DNA of 64,000 nt from Amoebophrya sp. A120 (GCA_905178155.1 CAJINV010000001.1:15004142-15068141); one strand, 5' to 3'. Positions 1 through 11,698 are shown, counted from the stretch's first letter. Numbers and translations: made by a program. Notes: generated by a model from the sequence alone, not told the origin.

Positions 1-1259
1 CCCGCGTGCTGCCGTCGTTCGCGATGCCGGGCCCGGTTTTGCGCCAAGGACGGTGCCTGGAGGAGCGGCTCCTCGACCTCGTTGCCCACCTGGTACAGTT
101 GCAAGTGGTTGTAGTAGTAATTGTAGGCTGCCGGATGGTGTCCCCCGCCACCGTGGTCGCCGCCCGCGCCGTTTGCTCCGGGCACGGGGGCCGGCACGTC
201 CGCTGGTATTCCGCGACTGGACGGCGGCCCCGTCCGCATCTGGGAAGCCTGATGAAGGTCCGGTGTGGCCACGCCTCCTCCTGCGGCTGAGACTGGATTA
301 TTTTTGAAGCCGTTCGACGCAGCATATGCGGAATCCTGGTGCGGCGTGTGCGGTTGACCACCCGGCACTGGACCAACCGGCGCTCCCGCCGGTTTGCTGG
401 TTTGTTTTGGGTACGGGTAGGGCTGCTGGTGGTGCTGCTGGAACACTAGATTGCCGGTGTTCATGGTCGGTGCGTGGGGGGTATTGCCGTGGTTGTTTTG
501 TTGCGGCGCAGGTGGTCCGCTGTAACCAGGCACAGGAGCAGCTGCTGTTCCAGCAACAGGGATGACGTTCTCCCTGAGTTGAGTCGTCGCCGGTGCTGGT
601 GGCTGTTTCCTGTGGTCAGGCAGTGCTTCGTCGTTGGGATTGTGCTTTGTTTCCACGACTTGGTTGAACAGGCCCGAACCTCCGACTGGTTCTTGCCCGG
701 ACGTCGCCATTTTTCTGGTGTCCCCGCCACGAAAATTCGCAAAATCTTGGAGTGACAGTTCTGTGTCTGGAAACAGTGTGCTGCTAGCTTGTTCTTGGTT
801 CACTTTCGGACTGATGTTGTTATCCACCTTTTGCAATACCACGCGGTCGTCCGTGACGGAAGGTGGTTCGTCGTAGGACGCAGGCGAAGCTTTGTTTTCC
901 GACGAACTCGGACTAGCGCTGGGGCTCGGTGAGACGGAATGTTGATCTCGTCCCCCACCGCCAGCCGACAAAATGCGCGTACCAGGCCCTGTGGCAAAGT
1001 ATGTTGCCGAGGAATTGTTTCTTGTGCTGCCGCTCGCGGTGTCGCGTATCTCCAGACTTGCGACCGCCTCCGGGCTGCTCAACGGCGACCCGGGCACTTC
1101 GGTTGTCTTCGAGGACCCCTCTTCCCCGGAGGAAGCGGCTGCAAACGGCGGCCCGAGCGGGTCGGAGGACGTTGCAGTCAGGCCCTTGATGTTCCCTTTG
1201 GAAGATGCAGTAGCGGCGGACGTAGGCACGGCGGGAAACAAAACCTCTCCGTCATTCAT
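1..1259 (-). CDS. unknown P/Q/G-rich low-complexity protein, 3' truncated by window edge
   Basis: An open frame runs on the minus strand from an ATG at 1259 (MNDGEVLFPAV) to the window edge without a stop, giving 419 codons. The product is rich in Ser, Pro, Gly, Ala and later Gln/His, and has no membrane segment or domain I recognise. Near residues 385-400 it has an aromatic stretch, AYNYYYNHLQLYQ, resembling the YDYNYYKINDYL stretch of the RRM protein at 6918-11633. It ends in an Arg-rich run (NRARHRERRQ) at the edge. The frame is open upstream of the ATG for several codons, so the true start or a spliced 5' exon is uncertain. No function is proposed. Confidence 0.6.
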   Translation of the reverse strand, partial: MNDGEVLFPAVPTSAATASSKGNIKGLTATSSDPLGPPFAAASSGEEGSSKTTEVPGSPLSSPEAVASLEIRDTASGSTRNNSSATYFATGPGTRILSAGGGGRDQHSVSPSPSASPSSSENKASPASYDEPPSVTDDRVVLQKVDNNISPKVNQEQASSTLFPDTELSLQDFANFRGGDTRKMATSGQEPVGGSGLFNQVVETKHNPNDEALPDHRKQPPAPATTQLRENVIPVAGTAAAPVPGYSGPPAPQQNNHGNTPHAPTMNTGNLVFQQHHQQPYPYPKQTSKPAGAPVGPVPGGQPHTPHQDSAYAASNGFKNNPVSAAGGGVATPDLHQASQMRTGPPSSRGIPADVPAPVPGANGAGGDHGGGGHHPAAYNYYYNHLQLYQVGNEVEEPLLQAPSLAQNRARHRERRQHA

Positions 1260-2286
1260 GATTTTTGAACAACTGAGTTGAGGCCTAGAGCAGAATCAGC
1301 ATACTTTCGATAGACATCTCTCCAATACTCGCTGGATCTCGCCACAGCGAAAGAAATTCAGTGCTATTTTCGAACAGGTTCATCTCCTGTGCCTGTGGGT
1401 GATTACATAATCACGAGCCAGAAACTGCTTAGGAGTGAAGGGCCGTTCTTTCTTTCCGTTTCCATACGATCAACATCGGGAAGACAAGTTTATTGAACGA
1501 ATGCAACAGGGTGATGCATACCAACAGTGTGGTGCGACGATAACGTAGTTAATGAGGTGCGAATAACAATAATTCCTAAGCATAACTAAAATAATTGTCG
1601 TAGTCATTGTGAAAAATATCGACTCATGCATTATCATCAAAAAACAGTCATATTGACATGGGTGCCGCCAGAGCTCGCGGCTTCACCGCCCTGTAACTAC
1701 AGAGGCAACGGTCAGACGCGAAAGCATCGGAATGGGGCATGGATGAATGTGCTGGTACAGCTAGGTAAGATGCTGACATGTTAAGTACGTCGACACCACA
1801 GGCGAGAGCTAGCATGCACGTGCACAAAATCAAAATCGGGTAGGCAAAAATCAAAATCGGGTAGGTGGGAGCTGCATAAAATTTTAGTATGTTCGAAATG
1901 CTGCGTAAAAGAGCCACCTGGCTGAGAAGTGCATGGTAAAGTCTCTCGTCGCTCGTGGACGTTGTTCCTCCTCTCGCTCTATATCTTGACAGATCACTCG
2001 CAACACAGTCAATCAATATCACAGCTTGACCTCTTCAATCATCTTTCGTTCTCCGCGTCAACACAATCGAGCACAGTGAGACAGGAAACCGAGAGCAAAA
2101 TACAATCTATCACGACCTGCTGCGAGTGCGGTGACATCGTTATATTTTCAAATTTGAAACGTCTGTAGTAAAAAACAGCGACACATAAGCGTCTGGCAGG
2201 CTATATCTATGTGTATATCGAAACAGTCTGTCGTTCTCAGCGATGAAACATGATATTCATTTCGGAACAACCACTCTCGAAACCAG
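1260..2286. other. gap with no firmly supported gene
   Basis: About 1 kb between the truncated gene and the zinc-finger gene. A minus-strand open frame of 124 codons (1648-2022) lacks an ATG at its start and any recognised motif. The frame upstream ends at 2287 in AATGTCAG followed by GTAACTGG, which would serve as a GT donor, so a downstream exon of the zinc-finger gene may lie here; I could not identify it. A short tandem duplication of about 21 bp (units ending AAAATCGGGTAGG) lies at about 1824-1865. Confidence 0.4.
1824..1865. repeat. two-copy tandem duplication, ~21-bp unit
   Basis: Two adjacent copies of a unit ending AAAATCGGGTAGG, differing by one or two bases, in otherwise non-coding sequence. 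Confidence 0.6.
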
Positions 2287-4956
2287 TTACCTGACATTGT
2301 TTCTCAAGTGCGCCCTGCAGCACTTGCTGATACCGTCCTGGTAGCGGTGCTGCGCGTTCCCGACAGCAAATTTGTGCTCCCGCCTCGCGTGCAGTACCGC
2401 GTTCTCTATGTCTTCCGCATAAAACACGTCGCAGCGACACTGTTGACAGACCCGGATGTGCTCGGACTCGCGCGACTGGTACTGCAAACTTTCCCAGGTC
2501 ATGGGACAGTCCGGCCGGTCGCAATTCTCCACGGCGTGCGAGGCCGGAAATTTTGGCTTCTTCGATTGATGCACGATGATGCCGACCGCGCTCTTTGGAT
2601 GCGGCTGGTGGCTTGGGTCTACTACACCTGCAGAAGAGGACAAAGCGCCAGCTGCGATAGTACTGCTGTTGCCCACCACCAAGTTATTTCTTGACGCCTC
2701 CTCTTCGGAAGTGAGAAGTGCTGGTTGATGATTTCCTGTGCCCGACACCTCACTGCAGGAAGACTGCTTTGAGCGACCGGCCGTGGTCTTGCTCCAAGAG
2801 GAAGTGTGCCCGGCCAAACCCAGCCGCGGCGCTGCTTGCAAGAAACTCGCATTGCTAGACGGACTATTCAAATTTACCGCCGCCGGACCTAGCCCTGCCC
2901 CTCGCGGCGACCGCGGAGATGCATGCGGCGTCCGGGGGCGCACCGTGGTGGAAGCGGCGGAATTCTGACTGAAGAAGTTATCAGAGCCCGAAGTAGCAGC
3001 TGCTCCTCCCGTAGTACGATGGAGCCCAGAAGTGGTGATGGCGTTGTCGCGAAACAGCCACGTGCCCTCCAAGCGGCGTCGCAGAAACTTCAAATCTAAC
3101 CGCCGTAGATGCGGGTTGACAGTGGGAAACAGGTGCAACACTGCCTGCTGCCAAATCAGCAAGTCTTCTGCGATCCACTTCGAGAACTCCTTACTCCACA
3201 AAGAGGCATTGAGCAGCAAAAACTGCACGGGAAAAATGAAGTCCGCTGCGAACCACAGAATGATGCCCCGCACCCCGTCAATCGCGAAGCAGGCAAGAGC
3301 GAGGTTGAAGTTGCTGTCGGACTCTTTGATCTTGTTGTCTTCTTGAACTCTGTCTCCACCTCTTGCTCGAAAGTCTTCTCCATCTTCTCCTTTGGAAGAC
3401 GCGGAGGAGGCGCTTGACGAAACGAAAGCGGCCATGGTGGTGGTCTCCCTCCTGAGAAAAGCGTGCTTGGTGTCCTTCAGGTCGGAAGATGTTGACCTCT
3501 TTTTTGGGTGAAACACAAGCTCTGGTGGTGCCGATGGCGCACTAATCCTGTCGGACTGTTCGTCCCGAGAAATAAGTGCAGACTCGTCTTGTTGCAGCAA
3601 CACCAGTGACGGACCCACCTGCGCGGATGCGTTTCTCGGGCCGCCAGGGTGAGGCTCTTCCTCCTCGCCTACGCCCAATTGCTGCCGAATCAGATCGCTT
3701 TTCTCCTTTTCGGTGTGGGAAAAGAGACTCCCCTGTTCCTGCATTTCCTGCGCCAAAAACACGTGCCGGTCATGCTCCCGAACGAAGCGACCGTTTTCCA
3801 GGTACCAGCTTTTTCTGTACGCGGCCCGCAGGTTCCAGCGAAAGGAGAACTTAGCGCGGCGGCGGGAAAAGAAATCCTCCTCCTCGCTACTCGACGTGTC
3901 GGGGCTTTTGTACCGCGCCGGGCCACCACGACCGTGCTTCTTACTCGCTGTGCCGTCCGCATATTGATCTTCCGGCAGCAGCGTTCGTCCTTGTTCCGAC
4001 TTTACTTCCTGAAAGAGAGCCTTGGGCACGACGATCGCCACTTTTTCCCGAACGGAAGATGCCGTGTCTGCCTTCTTTTTCTTGTTGTCGCGGAGGTTCT
4101 TAACTGCGCCCGAGGGAGGAGCCGCTCGTGCCGATGTTGACGCTGTAACAGTAGTCGTGCTTGAGGCGGACGACGTGCTGTGGGGACCGTTTTTTCTTTT
4201 ACTGCTGTCTACTTCTTCCCCCGACCGGCTGGACGAAGAATTTAGCAGCCCATTACTGGGACCAACATCCTCCTCGAAGGACACCTCCACAGTCTGCGTC
4301 TGCACGTACTGTTCTCTTTTTTTCTTTCCCGGAGAAATTTCCAAGGGCGGTATAAACAGGGTAACGCCCCCACACGCTTTATTCGCGCACGACCTGATCT
4401 TCCCTCGCGGGCTGTTTGTGCTCTCCTCGTCCGTCCCGGTTCTGTTAAGAACATGATCTTCTTTCGCAAAAATAACACTTGAAGTAGAGGACGCCGCTGA
4501 CGTAGTTCCTCTCTCGGCGAGATCATCAGCCGTTTCTTCTACTTCCTTTGCGAGATGAGATCGAGTTTTTGTTTTTCCCTCTTGATTATATTCTTCGTCG
4601 CTTTTCACCACTTCTGCCACCACGAACGTGTTTGGCGCCGCGGTGATGGGGCGGCCCTCCTGGAGTGCGGGTTGCGTCAAGCACCAGTACGAAGGGCTGA
4701 CCAACGTGCCCCGGTCCAGTCCGAGAGATTCGTTCGCGCAGCGCACACAGAGATCGTAGCCGCACGGCTGGCAGTGATAGGAGAAAACGGTTTCGCCGCT
4801 CGCCTCGTTCGTACGCACGGCGGGCACACGGTGACGCGAAGACACGCCGCAGAGATCGCACCGCACCCCGTGGATGTATTTTGTTCCACCAGCGAGCGCT
4901 GAGAGCTCCGCCAAACTCTCCTGGGGAACCAGAGGGTGGCCGGCCAAGCACTTCAT
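2287..4956 (-). CDS. large zinc-finger protein with N-terminal DC1/ZZ-like and C-terminal Cys/His motifs
   Basis: An ATG at 4956 opens 889 codons. Residues 33-73 carry Cys33-x2-Cys36, His42, then YHCQPCGYDLCVRC (Cys62, 65, 70, 73). That is the pattern of DC1/ZZ-type fingers, which bind zinc and usually mediate protein contacts. The middle is charged and Ser-rich low complexity. Residues about 545-590 are strongly hydrophobic (GIILWFAADFIFPVQFLLL) and may be a membrane or buried helical segment. The C-terminus has a second Cys/His cluster (CDRPDCPM, CQQCRCDVF, HARREH). The stop overlaps a possible donor (GTCAG then GTAACTGG), so one more 3' exon is possible. Function is unknown. ATG, frame and length are seen; zinc binding is inferred. 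Confidence 0.65.
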   Translation of the reverse strand: MKCLAGHPLVPQESLAELSALAGGTKYIHGVRCDLCGVSSRHRVPAVRTNEASGETVFSYHCQPCGYDLCVRCANESLGLDRGTLVSPSYWCLTQPALQEGRPITAAPNTFVVAEVVKSDEEYNQEGKTKTRSHLAKEVEETADDLAERGTTSAASSTSSVIFAKEDHVLNRTGTDEESTNSPRGKIRSCANKACGGVTLFIPPLEISPGKKKREQYVQTQTVEVSFEEDVGPSNGLLNSSSSRSGEEVDSSKRKNGPHSTSSASSTTTVTASTSARAAPPSGAVKNLRDNKKKKADTASSVREKVAIVVPKALFQEVKSEQGRTLLPEDQYADGTASKKHGRGGPARYKSPDTSSSEEEDFFSRRRAKFSFRWNLRAAYRKSWYLENGRFVREHDRHVFLAQEMQEQGSLFSHTEKEKSDLIRQQLGVGEEEEPHPGGPRNASAQVGPSLVLLQQDESALISRDEQSDRISAPSAPPELVFHPKKRSTSSDLKDTKHAFLRRETTTMAAFVSSSASSASSKGEDGEDFRARGGDRVQEDNKIKESDSNFNLALACFAIDGVRGIILWFAADFIFPVQFLLLNASLWSKEFSKWIAEDLLIWQQAVLHLFPTVNPHLRRLDLKFLRRRLEGTWLFRDNAITTSGLHRTTGGAAATSGSDNFFSQNSAASTTVRPRTPHASPRSPRGAGLGPAAVNLNSPSSNASFLQAAPRLGLAGHTSSWSKTTAGRSKQSSCSEVSGTGNHQPALLTSEEEASRNNLVVGNSSTIAAGALSSSAGVVDPSHQPHPKSAVGIIVHQSKKPKFPASHAVENCDRPDCPMTWESLQYQSRESEHIRVCQQCRCDVFYAEDIENAVLHARREHKFAVGNAQHRYQDGISKCCRAHLRNNVR

Positions 4957-6917
4957 TTTTGATCTAGTACTTTAATTTTTTCCAAAGCGTTTTAATTCTC
5001 AAGATAGACGGAGCACTTTTTTCGCTGTGTACGTCTATTTCGCTGCTCACACTCACTTTCTTCTCACTACGTACCCCTCAAATGCAAAAACCACGACAAC
5101 ACACACAAACAGACATCAGACGACAAATGTTGAATCAAACGCGCATGCATTTACAATTGCACAACCACGCAACACTCTATCTCGGGCGAGACTAGACTTA
5201 CAACAAAGTGCAACGAAACATTGAGAATGATAGTAGTCGAACAGGAAACGCATCATTATTGACCCCGTTCTTTCTTTTTGGTTTCGATTTTCACAGATTC
5301 GGGTGCGCAGGTGCAAAAGCATTTTTACATCAAGAGGTTTTAGTCTTTTGCCTTCCTGTAGAACTTGACCAGCAGTCTGCTAAAACCCCCAGCATCGCCA
5401 CCTCCTTCGAATAAGTAGTAATTCCTCACAGGTTCTTAAGTCTGTTCTAGTAGGACCACTGATAGAAGGTTTATTGCAAGAAAAAGATGGCAACGAGGGA
5501 ATGCAGTTTTAGATCAACGTCTCACGGTGGGTTAGCAACTACAGTACTGCTTTGCTTCATTGCACCGCTAATCAGATGATGGGGGATCTATTTGATACGA
5601 CTTGTTCGCATAGATTACTTACTTACACCTCTAGTCAGGTAGTGAGATCGGGGATTTATATCACTGCAGATTGTCATGCTCGTCGATCGTCTTTTGATAA
5701 GGACTGGTGCTCTTAAACGTTGTTGTCGACGCAATGTACTAGAATACTGTCGCAGTGCCGGATGTGCACCAATGAGTTCCGCTGGTATGGTTTCATCTTG
5801 TCGCGCTAAGATTGGTAATCGGAGCGCAGCGATGATCGCCGGAAAGGCGCAGACCATCCTGGAGACACGCGGCTGCTCTACTGACTCGTGTGAGGGGAAG
5901 TAGACAATATGCCTCCTTCTCGAAACAAAGTGATAATGTCCATGCTCTCGACACCAAACTGCCAATGCGTTCTACTGTAATATCATGACTGTTGGTCTCA
6001 TAGATAGATGGTGCTCTTGGCAAGAATCAATCCGCTTGTGCAGTAACTGGTGCCTATGATTGCAACAAACCCGAGTGGTGGCTTGATTGCATCCTTTCAT
6101 CGCAGTTCTTGCAAAAATAAATATTCGTATATTGTTACTTTGTGTTACTAGAAACAGCATAGGTTCGGCTACTCTGCAAAATTTCGTCCTCTTCGAATCT
6201 TTAACGCTACTGCAACTCGAGCATGTAGTGCAGTTGGTAATGGAATATGAATATTCCACTCACCGACCACTACTTACAGTTGTCACTCTTGTATCTTTTT
6301 TTCCCACAGGTGGAGCTGCGAAGGCAAGTACTTACTTAATTTCTGCACGAAGAAACCAAAAGTGCAGATTGTTTTGGTCAACAATAAAACTGCCTGCCAC
6401 CGCTACTGCAGCTTCCACGAGTAATAGATACATTTTCGCAAGCAACTTCTATTTCTACCACATTGTGTATCACAGGACAAACATGCGAATTCGCGCTAGA
6501 CGACAGCAAGACAGCCCCCGTCAGCTTTGAGAGATAGCGCGATCGATCGAAAATTTGAGGAAAATAAGCAGTGCGCCGGGGAAACAGCACAACTGTCCAT
6601 GGGGGGCTAACATCATCTTCGCTAGTACTAGCAAGTAATCAATTCAATTCTGCTCAGGGAGACCACTTGGGAGAAAATTGGCGGGGAACATTTAGTTAGA
6701 GGCAACAAATTTCTATAGCATCCGACGGACCTCGAGAAACGAAGACGTTAGTGAGTCCTCGTGCTACACATGATGACGCATTTATATGTGTTGTAATCAG
6801 ACAAATAAAAAAAGTACAAAGAAATCAGAAACAGAATACTAATACAAGATCAAGAACAGATAAGACAAAACCTCCAGAGTACGCCGCTTCAGAGCTGCGG
6901 GCTGATCGTCGAGTAAA
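4957..6917. other. intergenic, nothing supported
   Basis: About 2 kb between the ATG of the zinc-finger gene and the stop of the RRM-protein gene. Open frames here are short, lack composition like the neighbouring genes and match nothing I recognise. It probably holds the promoter region of the zinc-finger gene and the 3' UTR of the RRM gene. Confidence 0.5.
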
Positions 6918-9900
6918 TCATTTTCCGTCGTCAAAAAAGGCCATGACTTCTTCACTGGGACTGCGTGCGACTAGAGCAGCATATCAACTGTAAAAATGTC
7001 TGGGTCTGGAAGAATCCATGTGTGTCATGCTTGTCTGTCATGACTCTTAAATCTGTCATGCACGTTACCCAAGAGCTCCGCTTTTCTGTGATGCAGAAGC
7101 GCAGTTTGTCATGCAGAATAGGCAACACCTAGGAGCTCAGAAACTTGTCATGCTGAGCCAGCATCTGTAGCCTCATCATGAGACGCCACCCAGCATCACA
7201 AGTTTCCAGACCCAGACATTTTTACTCTCGATACAGCAGACCCTACCGCAAGCTTCGAGAGCGCCGCTTCCGGGGCTGATACGAGCTCCGCGTGGGCCAT
7301 GGGGCTCGCCTCGGTCGATGAGCCGGTGCTGCTGTGCCCCTCCTGCACAGGACTCAGCCCCGGCGGAAACTTCATCCCGCCGCGGTTGGTAGAAGTGGTG
7401 GATGCTGCAACTGCCTGCTGCTGCGGAGGCAGCGGCAGTTCGTTGTCGTCGGAACTCGTCACGGGCGCGGGCGATGTGGTAATCGTGGTGGACGTAGCAG
7501 CAGCTGCTGCGACGTCTTTCGCTCGCTGCATCTCGGCATCGTAGTTCCGAACGAACCGACCGATCGGACTGTCCTCGTTACTGGGGTTTACTCGCGGGCT
7601 CTCCGCAAGATGTTGTTGACCCGGGGTAGTTGAAATAGTACCTCCCGGAAGACTTTGCTGGTGCAAGTAGTCGTTGATTTTGTAGTAATTGTAGTCGTAC
7701 TCGTACGGCATGTAAGGATGATATGCCGCTGCAAAACCACTCCAGTCGTGCTCCGGCAGCTTGTGGCCATGCCAGGAAATGTCCGCGTCACTGCTGCGAC
7801 CGGAACGGTGGGACGGCCGCGGCATCGACCGCGAATCATACCCAGATACGTGAGATGTGGACGGTCGGTTATAATACCGCTCTGAATTTTTTTTTTTCCA
7901 AAAATCGTTGATACTTCTTTCTTAGTGGTGTATTTTTCAAATCTACCGTTATCTATTCGCTACTCTATCCTTGAGCTGCCGAAAATTCTACGGACGGAAA
8001 GCTACATCAATCGGATGTTGAAATCGTTCATTCATTGATTACCCCTAAGTAATATGACCAAGTGTCGATCAGCAGTTGTGTATAGAAAAAGCAAAAACTT
8101 TGTGCTGTTGCATCAAAAAAAACAAAAACCTGCAGCGCTCGAGGGTGGATGCGAGGACTTTGTGCGGTTCAAAAAGAGGTCCGGGTCGTACTGCAGCTGC
8201 GAATGCGCCGCCTGCACCGGGTAGTGGTGATGCGTGTAGGAGCGAAACATATCTGCTTGGATTGCGGCCGCCTTGTGGCTGTTGGTCCGGGACAGCGAGT
8301 TTTTCGATGACGTTTTGGGCATCATGTTATACGGAGGCAGATTGTACTGTCCGAAGTTCCGCGCTTCCTCCGCTCCGTCCGGCCAGGAACTGGTGTAGCT
8401 CTCGGAACGGACCGGCGTGAAGGAAAAGTCCGCCTCGAGGCCCGACGGCCGACTTCCGGCGCCAAGCTGAGGACTCTCGAAGGTATGTACGGCGGACACG
8501 GACCGCGGCAAGTACTGCCCGGCGGCGGTTGAACTCTGCTCTGCATACACTGCTGCTGTTGAGGCAGCAATAGGATCGTTGCTCACCTCCTGCTCGTCCC
8601 CGAAGACTTTCCCGTACCCACTTCCCAGCAACAAAGTGGAGCCCAGCGACGAGCTGGGACCGTGGAAGGTCAGGCTGCGGTTCAACGCGGCCAAATGTTT
8701 GTCCCGCGCCAAAGCCAGCGCCGAAGTCGTTCGCAGCTTCCGGTCGTCGGTGCTCTGCGTTCGTTCCGGGAGCCCATGGATCACCGGCCCGTGGCTCGTC
8801 GTGCTAGTGGAAATGTCTTGGTCTTCCTCTAACCGGAGGTTAGCAACCGCAGCTGCGTCCCCCGGCAGCGGTGCGGCGACACTCATTGGCGATATCTCAG
8901 ACCCCGAAGAGAGCGCCGAGCCGGGAAGCAGGAATTCCGGCGTCGTGTGGATCGGCGGCAGGTTGTAGGGATTCAGGTTTTGCAGCGGGTGGGTGGGCAG
9001 CACCACGGGATAGGCGCCGGTCGCGGTCGCGCCGCCCGCGGTATAATTACCATGTGGTCGGGGTGCTTCCCCGCCACCGATCTGCGATCCGCGAGCCAAC
9101 GAGACACGATCTGCAAGCGTGGGTGGTCGCGGAGGGGGGAGCGGAGAAAGCTGCGAAAACGCCAGGTCCACCTGAAAGTCAAAAGTTGAAGTTTTTCATA
9201 TTGATGTTGTACAACTCTTTTTAACCACGAAATAACTATAGTACCGACATGAACTTACGCACCAAACTCGTGTTCAGGCTAAATCGTACACTCGTCGCGA
9301 CATCTGTCAGACCTAGAAGTGCCCTGATACCACATCACAAAAAAGAACTCCAGAACAACAATGACAGTGACACCATACTATAATGGACTAAAACGGACAT
9401 AATCGTCCCTGCAAACCTTACCAATACTATCCGTTATATCCTTCTATTATACCTGCGGACTCTCCACCACCTCTTCGTCGGAAGCATTTTCCTCGTCTGT
9501 TTCTTCCACCTCGTGCAGAATCCGCCCCTTCCCGGCGCCCTTATAGAACGGAGCAGGTGAAGCGGCACTTTGGTATGACTGATTGAACCCTGCAGATGGA
9601 GAACCGTGAAGATGTTGCTGGTGACCTCCCTGATGTTGTTCTCGTTCTCCACCGTGGTTGTTGTACAACCCTTGTGGGGCGGATTTGGGCGGGGTTTTCT
9701 CGACGACGGAGTACGTCATAGAGTGCGAAAACAAGACGGAGTTGGTTTCGTACGACACCTCCCGCACGCCCCATTTATGGAATTGGAATTCGTCATGGCC
9801 GTCGCCCTCAGGCGACACCGTCAGCCGCATCTCCTCCGCAGCAAAGTCGTACGACAGTGTTCCCGTGATGCGTGCCTCCCGCAATTGCTGCGCAAGCAGC

Positions 9901-11633
9901 TGGACTGCCTCTGAGAGCGGCTCTCGTTCAACATTTTTCGGGTCCATTCCCTCTTGGCCGGCGAGAATTTGCTCCAGGCTTGGGTCCTCCGGGTGGCTCA
10001 TGTGATTATCATAATTTTCGTAGTTGTTGTAGCGCGGCGTTGTAGCGGCGCTGCTTTCCGCAGAGGTCCCGCCCCCGAGGTGGTTATGATCCTTATCGCT
10101 GAGCCCCAACAGCTGCCCCTTGGCCATCTTGATCCCTCGCGGGGCGGTGGACTGCGAGAAGTAGGCTTTTAACACCGCCCGGAGGATCTGTGGTGAGCCG
10201 CAGTGCAGCTGGTACCGGCGGTGGATGCACCGCTCCCGCGAGGGCAGGGCCTGGTAGGTACTGAGAATTTTCCGCTGGATCTCCGGCGATTCGCAGATGA
10301 TGATGGCGTACCGTGCCGTTTTCGGGTTGCGCGGGTTCTTGTTCCGGGCCGTCTGTTTCGGCTGGATGAACTCCCAGCCCGCGCGCACCTGGTCGTGCAG
10401 CGGTCGCAGAATCGTGTGAATCATCCGGTCGTCCTATCCTGAGTAAAAACGTACCCACACCAGAGTCAAGATGGGGAATCGGCTAGACAAATCCACAAGT
10501 TTTGGCTGTTTTGCATGACAGATTTGGATTCGTAGTATAGTGCTGTTTGAGCTAGCTCAGCAGCATCACAGATCTAGCATAATATGCTGATTGGAGCATG
10601 ACAAATTGCAAAACACGACTAGAAAATGCTTCTCATGGAGCTCCGCATGAGAAACATTTTCAGCATGCAGATTTGCATTACAACTCTGGTGTGGGTACGT
10701 TTTTACTCAGGATACGTCCAACCGGTGCGGCAGGTTCTTCACCATCAGCGCCGGCGCGGAATTGAACAGGTCATTACGGATCCGCGCAAAGGTATCCAGG
10801 AAAAAAAGTGTGTTAGTGTAGGTGTCTTGAGGTGACAGCATGACAAAGGTGTTCTGCATGATAGAAAAAGCCTGTCATGCGCAGCTAGTAAGTGAAAACA
10901 ACAATGAAATAGGACTTCATGGTTGGCTAGCATGACAAATGTAACAGTGTTGCACGCTTTGCATCACAGACTTACACTTACACAGTTTTTTTCTTGCATA
11001 AAAGGCCTTGCGGGCAAAATGCGTGCGCGACTCCGGCGTCTCCTGGGCCTCCGTCAACGGACTGTAGTTCCCTGGCTCTTCACGCAGCAGCTCTGTGGTT
11101 TCAGATAGAAGGTCAGGCTAGATTAGAATCAATTACAATTTCACAATGTGGTACAATTTTCATGCATTATTCTATTGACCGTCGCGAAGACGCTGCACAC
11201 TAGTACACAGTGATCTTTCATTTCTTCGCGTGACCTACTTCTAGTATCCGCCCGGCATGATCTATCAGTCTCGTCGTGCTAGCAAAAAAAAGTGATTTTG
11301 TGATGCGAAGATTTCGGTCGCATCAATCAAGCTCAACTGTACTACTAGAACTATCGGCATCTTCGGCATGCATGCATGCATGCATGACAAAAATCGATAG
11401 ATGTACCCTTCTCCGGTGACTCGCACCAATTGGACACCCAATGCACCTGCTGGTGCTTTTTCTTCTCGACGTCTTTCCCAGTTGCGGCGGTCGACAATTC
11501 GTCGGAGTACGAGAAATTCCCGCTAAGTCTGTGTAATTTGTGAATGAGTACAATAATTTTCGTCGCTTGGCCGCTTACGCATCAAATGCAAAACCGGTCG
11601 CTACCTCGGACAAAAATGACGAAGCTCGGTCAT
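6918..11633 (-). CDS. RRM-containing protein, Mei2-like RRM, eight exons, three introners
   Basis: Proposed exons: 11633-11605, 11522-11407, 11092-11001, 10787-10715, 10429-9453, 9171-8130, 7881-7234 and 6976-6918, giving 1,011 residues in one frame. Four introns have GT-AG ends; three are introners (10793-11000, 10435-10714, 6982-7233). Residues about 90-185 look like a divergent RRM: RNP2-like ALMVKNLP (92-99) and RNP1-like TARYAIIIC (141-149), spaced as in the C-terminal RRM of Mei2-type RNA-binding proteins. The rest is acidic, Gln/His-rich and Tyr/Asn-rich low complexity (YEYDYNYYKINDYL), ending VMAFFDDGK. RNA binding is inferred from the domain. The exon 9453/9171 junction and the first two exons rest only on phase and splice consensus; the introner junctions are better supported because the direct repeats and frame agree. 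Confidence 0.65.
6982..7233. mobile_element. introner, family 1 (252 bp)
   Basis: Begins TATCAACT and ends CTCGATA, with inverted ends containing GTAAAAATGTCTGGGTCTGG. The 5-bp direct repeat CAGCA flanks it at 6977-6981 and 7234-7238. It splits the last codons of the RRM gene; removing element plus one repeat joins GCT-G to CT-CTA and gives a 19-codon tail ending in a TGA at 6918. The interior differs from the other family-1 copies. Confidence 0.9.
10435..10714. mobile_element. introner, family 3 (280 bp)
   Basis: Perfect inverted ends beginning TATCCTGAGTAAAAACGTAC and continuing about 11 bp further. The 5-bp direct repeat CGTCC lies at 10430-10434 and 10715-10719. Excision joins LPHRLD to DRMIHTIL inside the RRM without a frame change. 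The interior carries GCATGACAGA and GCATGACAAA motifs. Confidence 0.92.
10793..11000. mobile_element. introner, family 5 (208 bp)
   Basis: Imperfect inverted ends: left TATCCAGGAAAAAAAGTGTG, right end reading outward TATGCAAGAAAAAAACTGTG. The 5-bp direct repeat AAAGG lies at 10788-10792 and 11001-11005. Excision joins ARKAF to ARIRNDLF in the RRM gene. The interior holds several CATGACA/TGTCATG motifs. The smallest element in the window. Confidence 0.88.
11093..11406 (-). other. GT-AG intron with introner-like remnants
   Basis: Second intron of the RRM gene (GTACATC to CCACAG, phase 1). Just inside its donor the transcript strand reads TATCGATTTTTGTCATGC, like an introner terminus with the subterminal TTTGTCATGC motif; TTTTGTGATGC occurs near 11297-11307 on the plus strand. 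A GCAT microsatellite lies at about 11367-11386. No matching 5-bp direct repeat was found. Confidence 0.5.
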
Positions 11634-11698
11634 GATCTTCTTGTTCTGATTAATTTTGTTTTTTCTATGAGATAAGAAAGTGCCACCAGTCCTGTGAG

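Noticed and set aside
1648-2022. Minus-strand 124-codon frame as a gene
   Set aside because: No ATG at its start, interrupted by a tandem duplication, and no motif; could at most hold an unrecognised exon.
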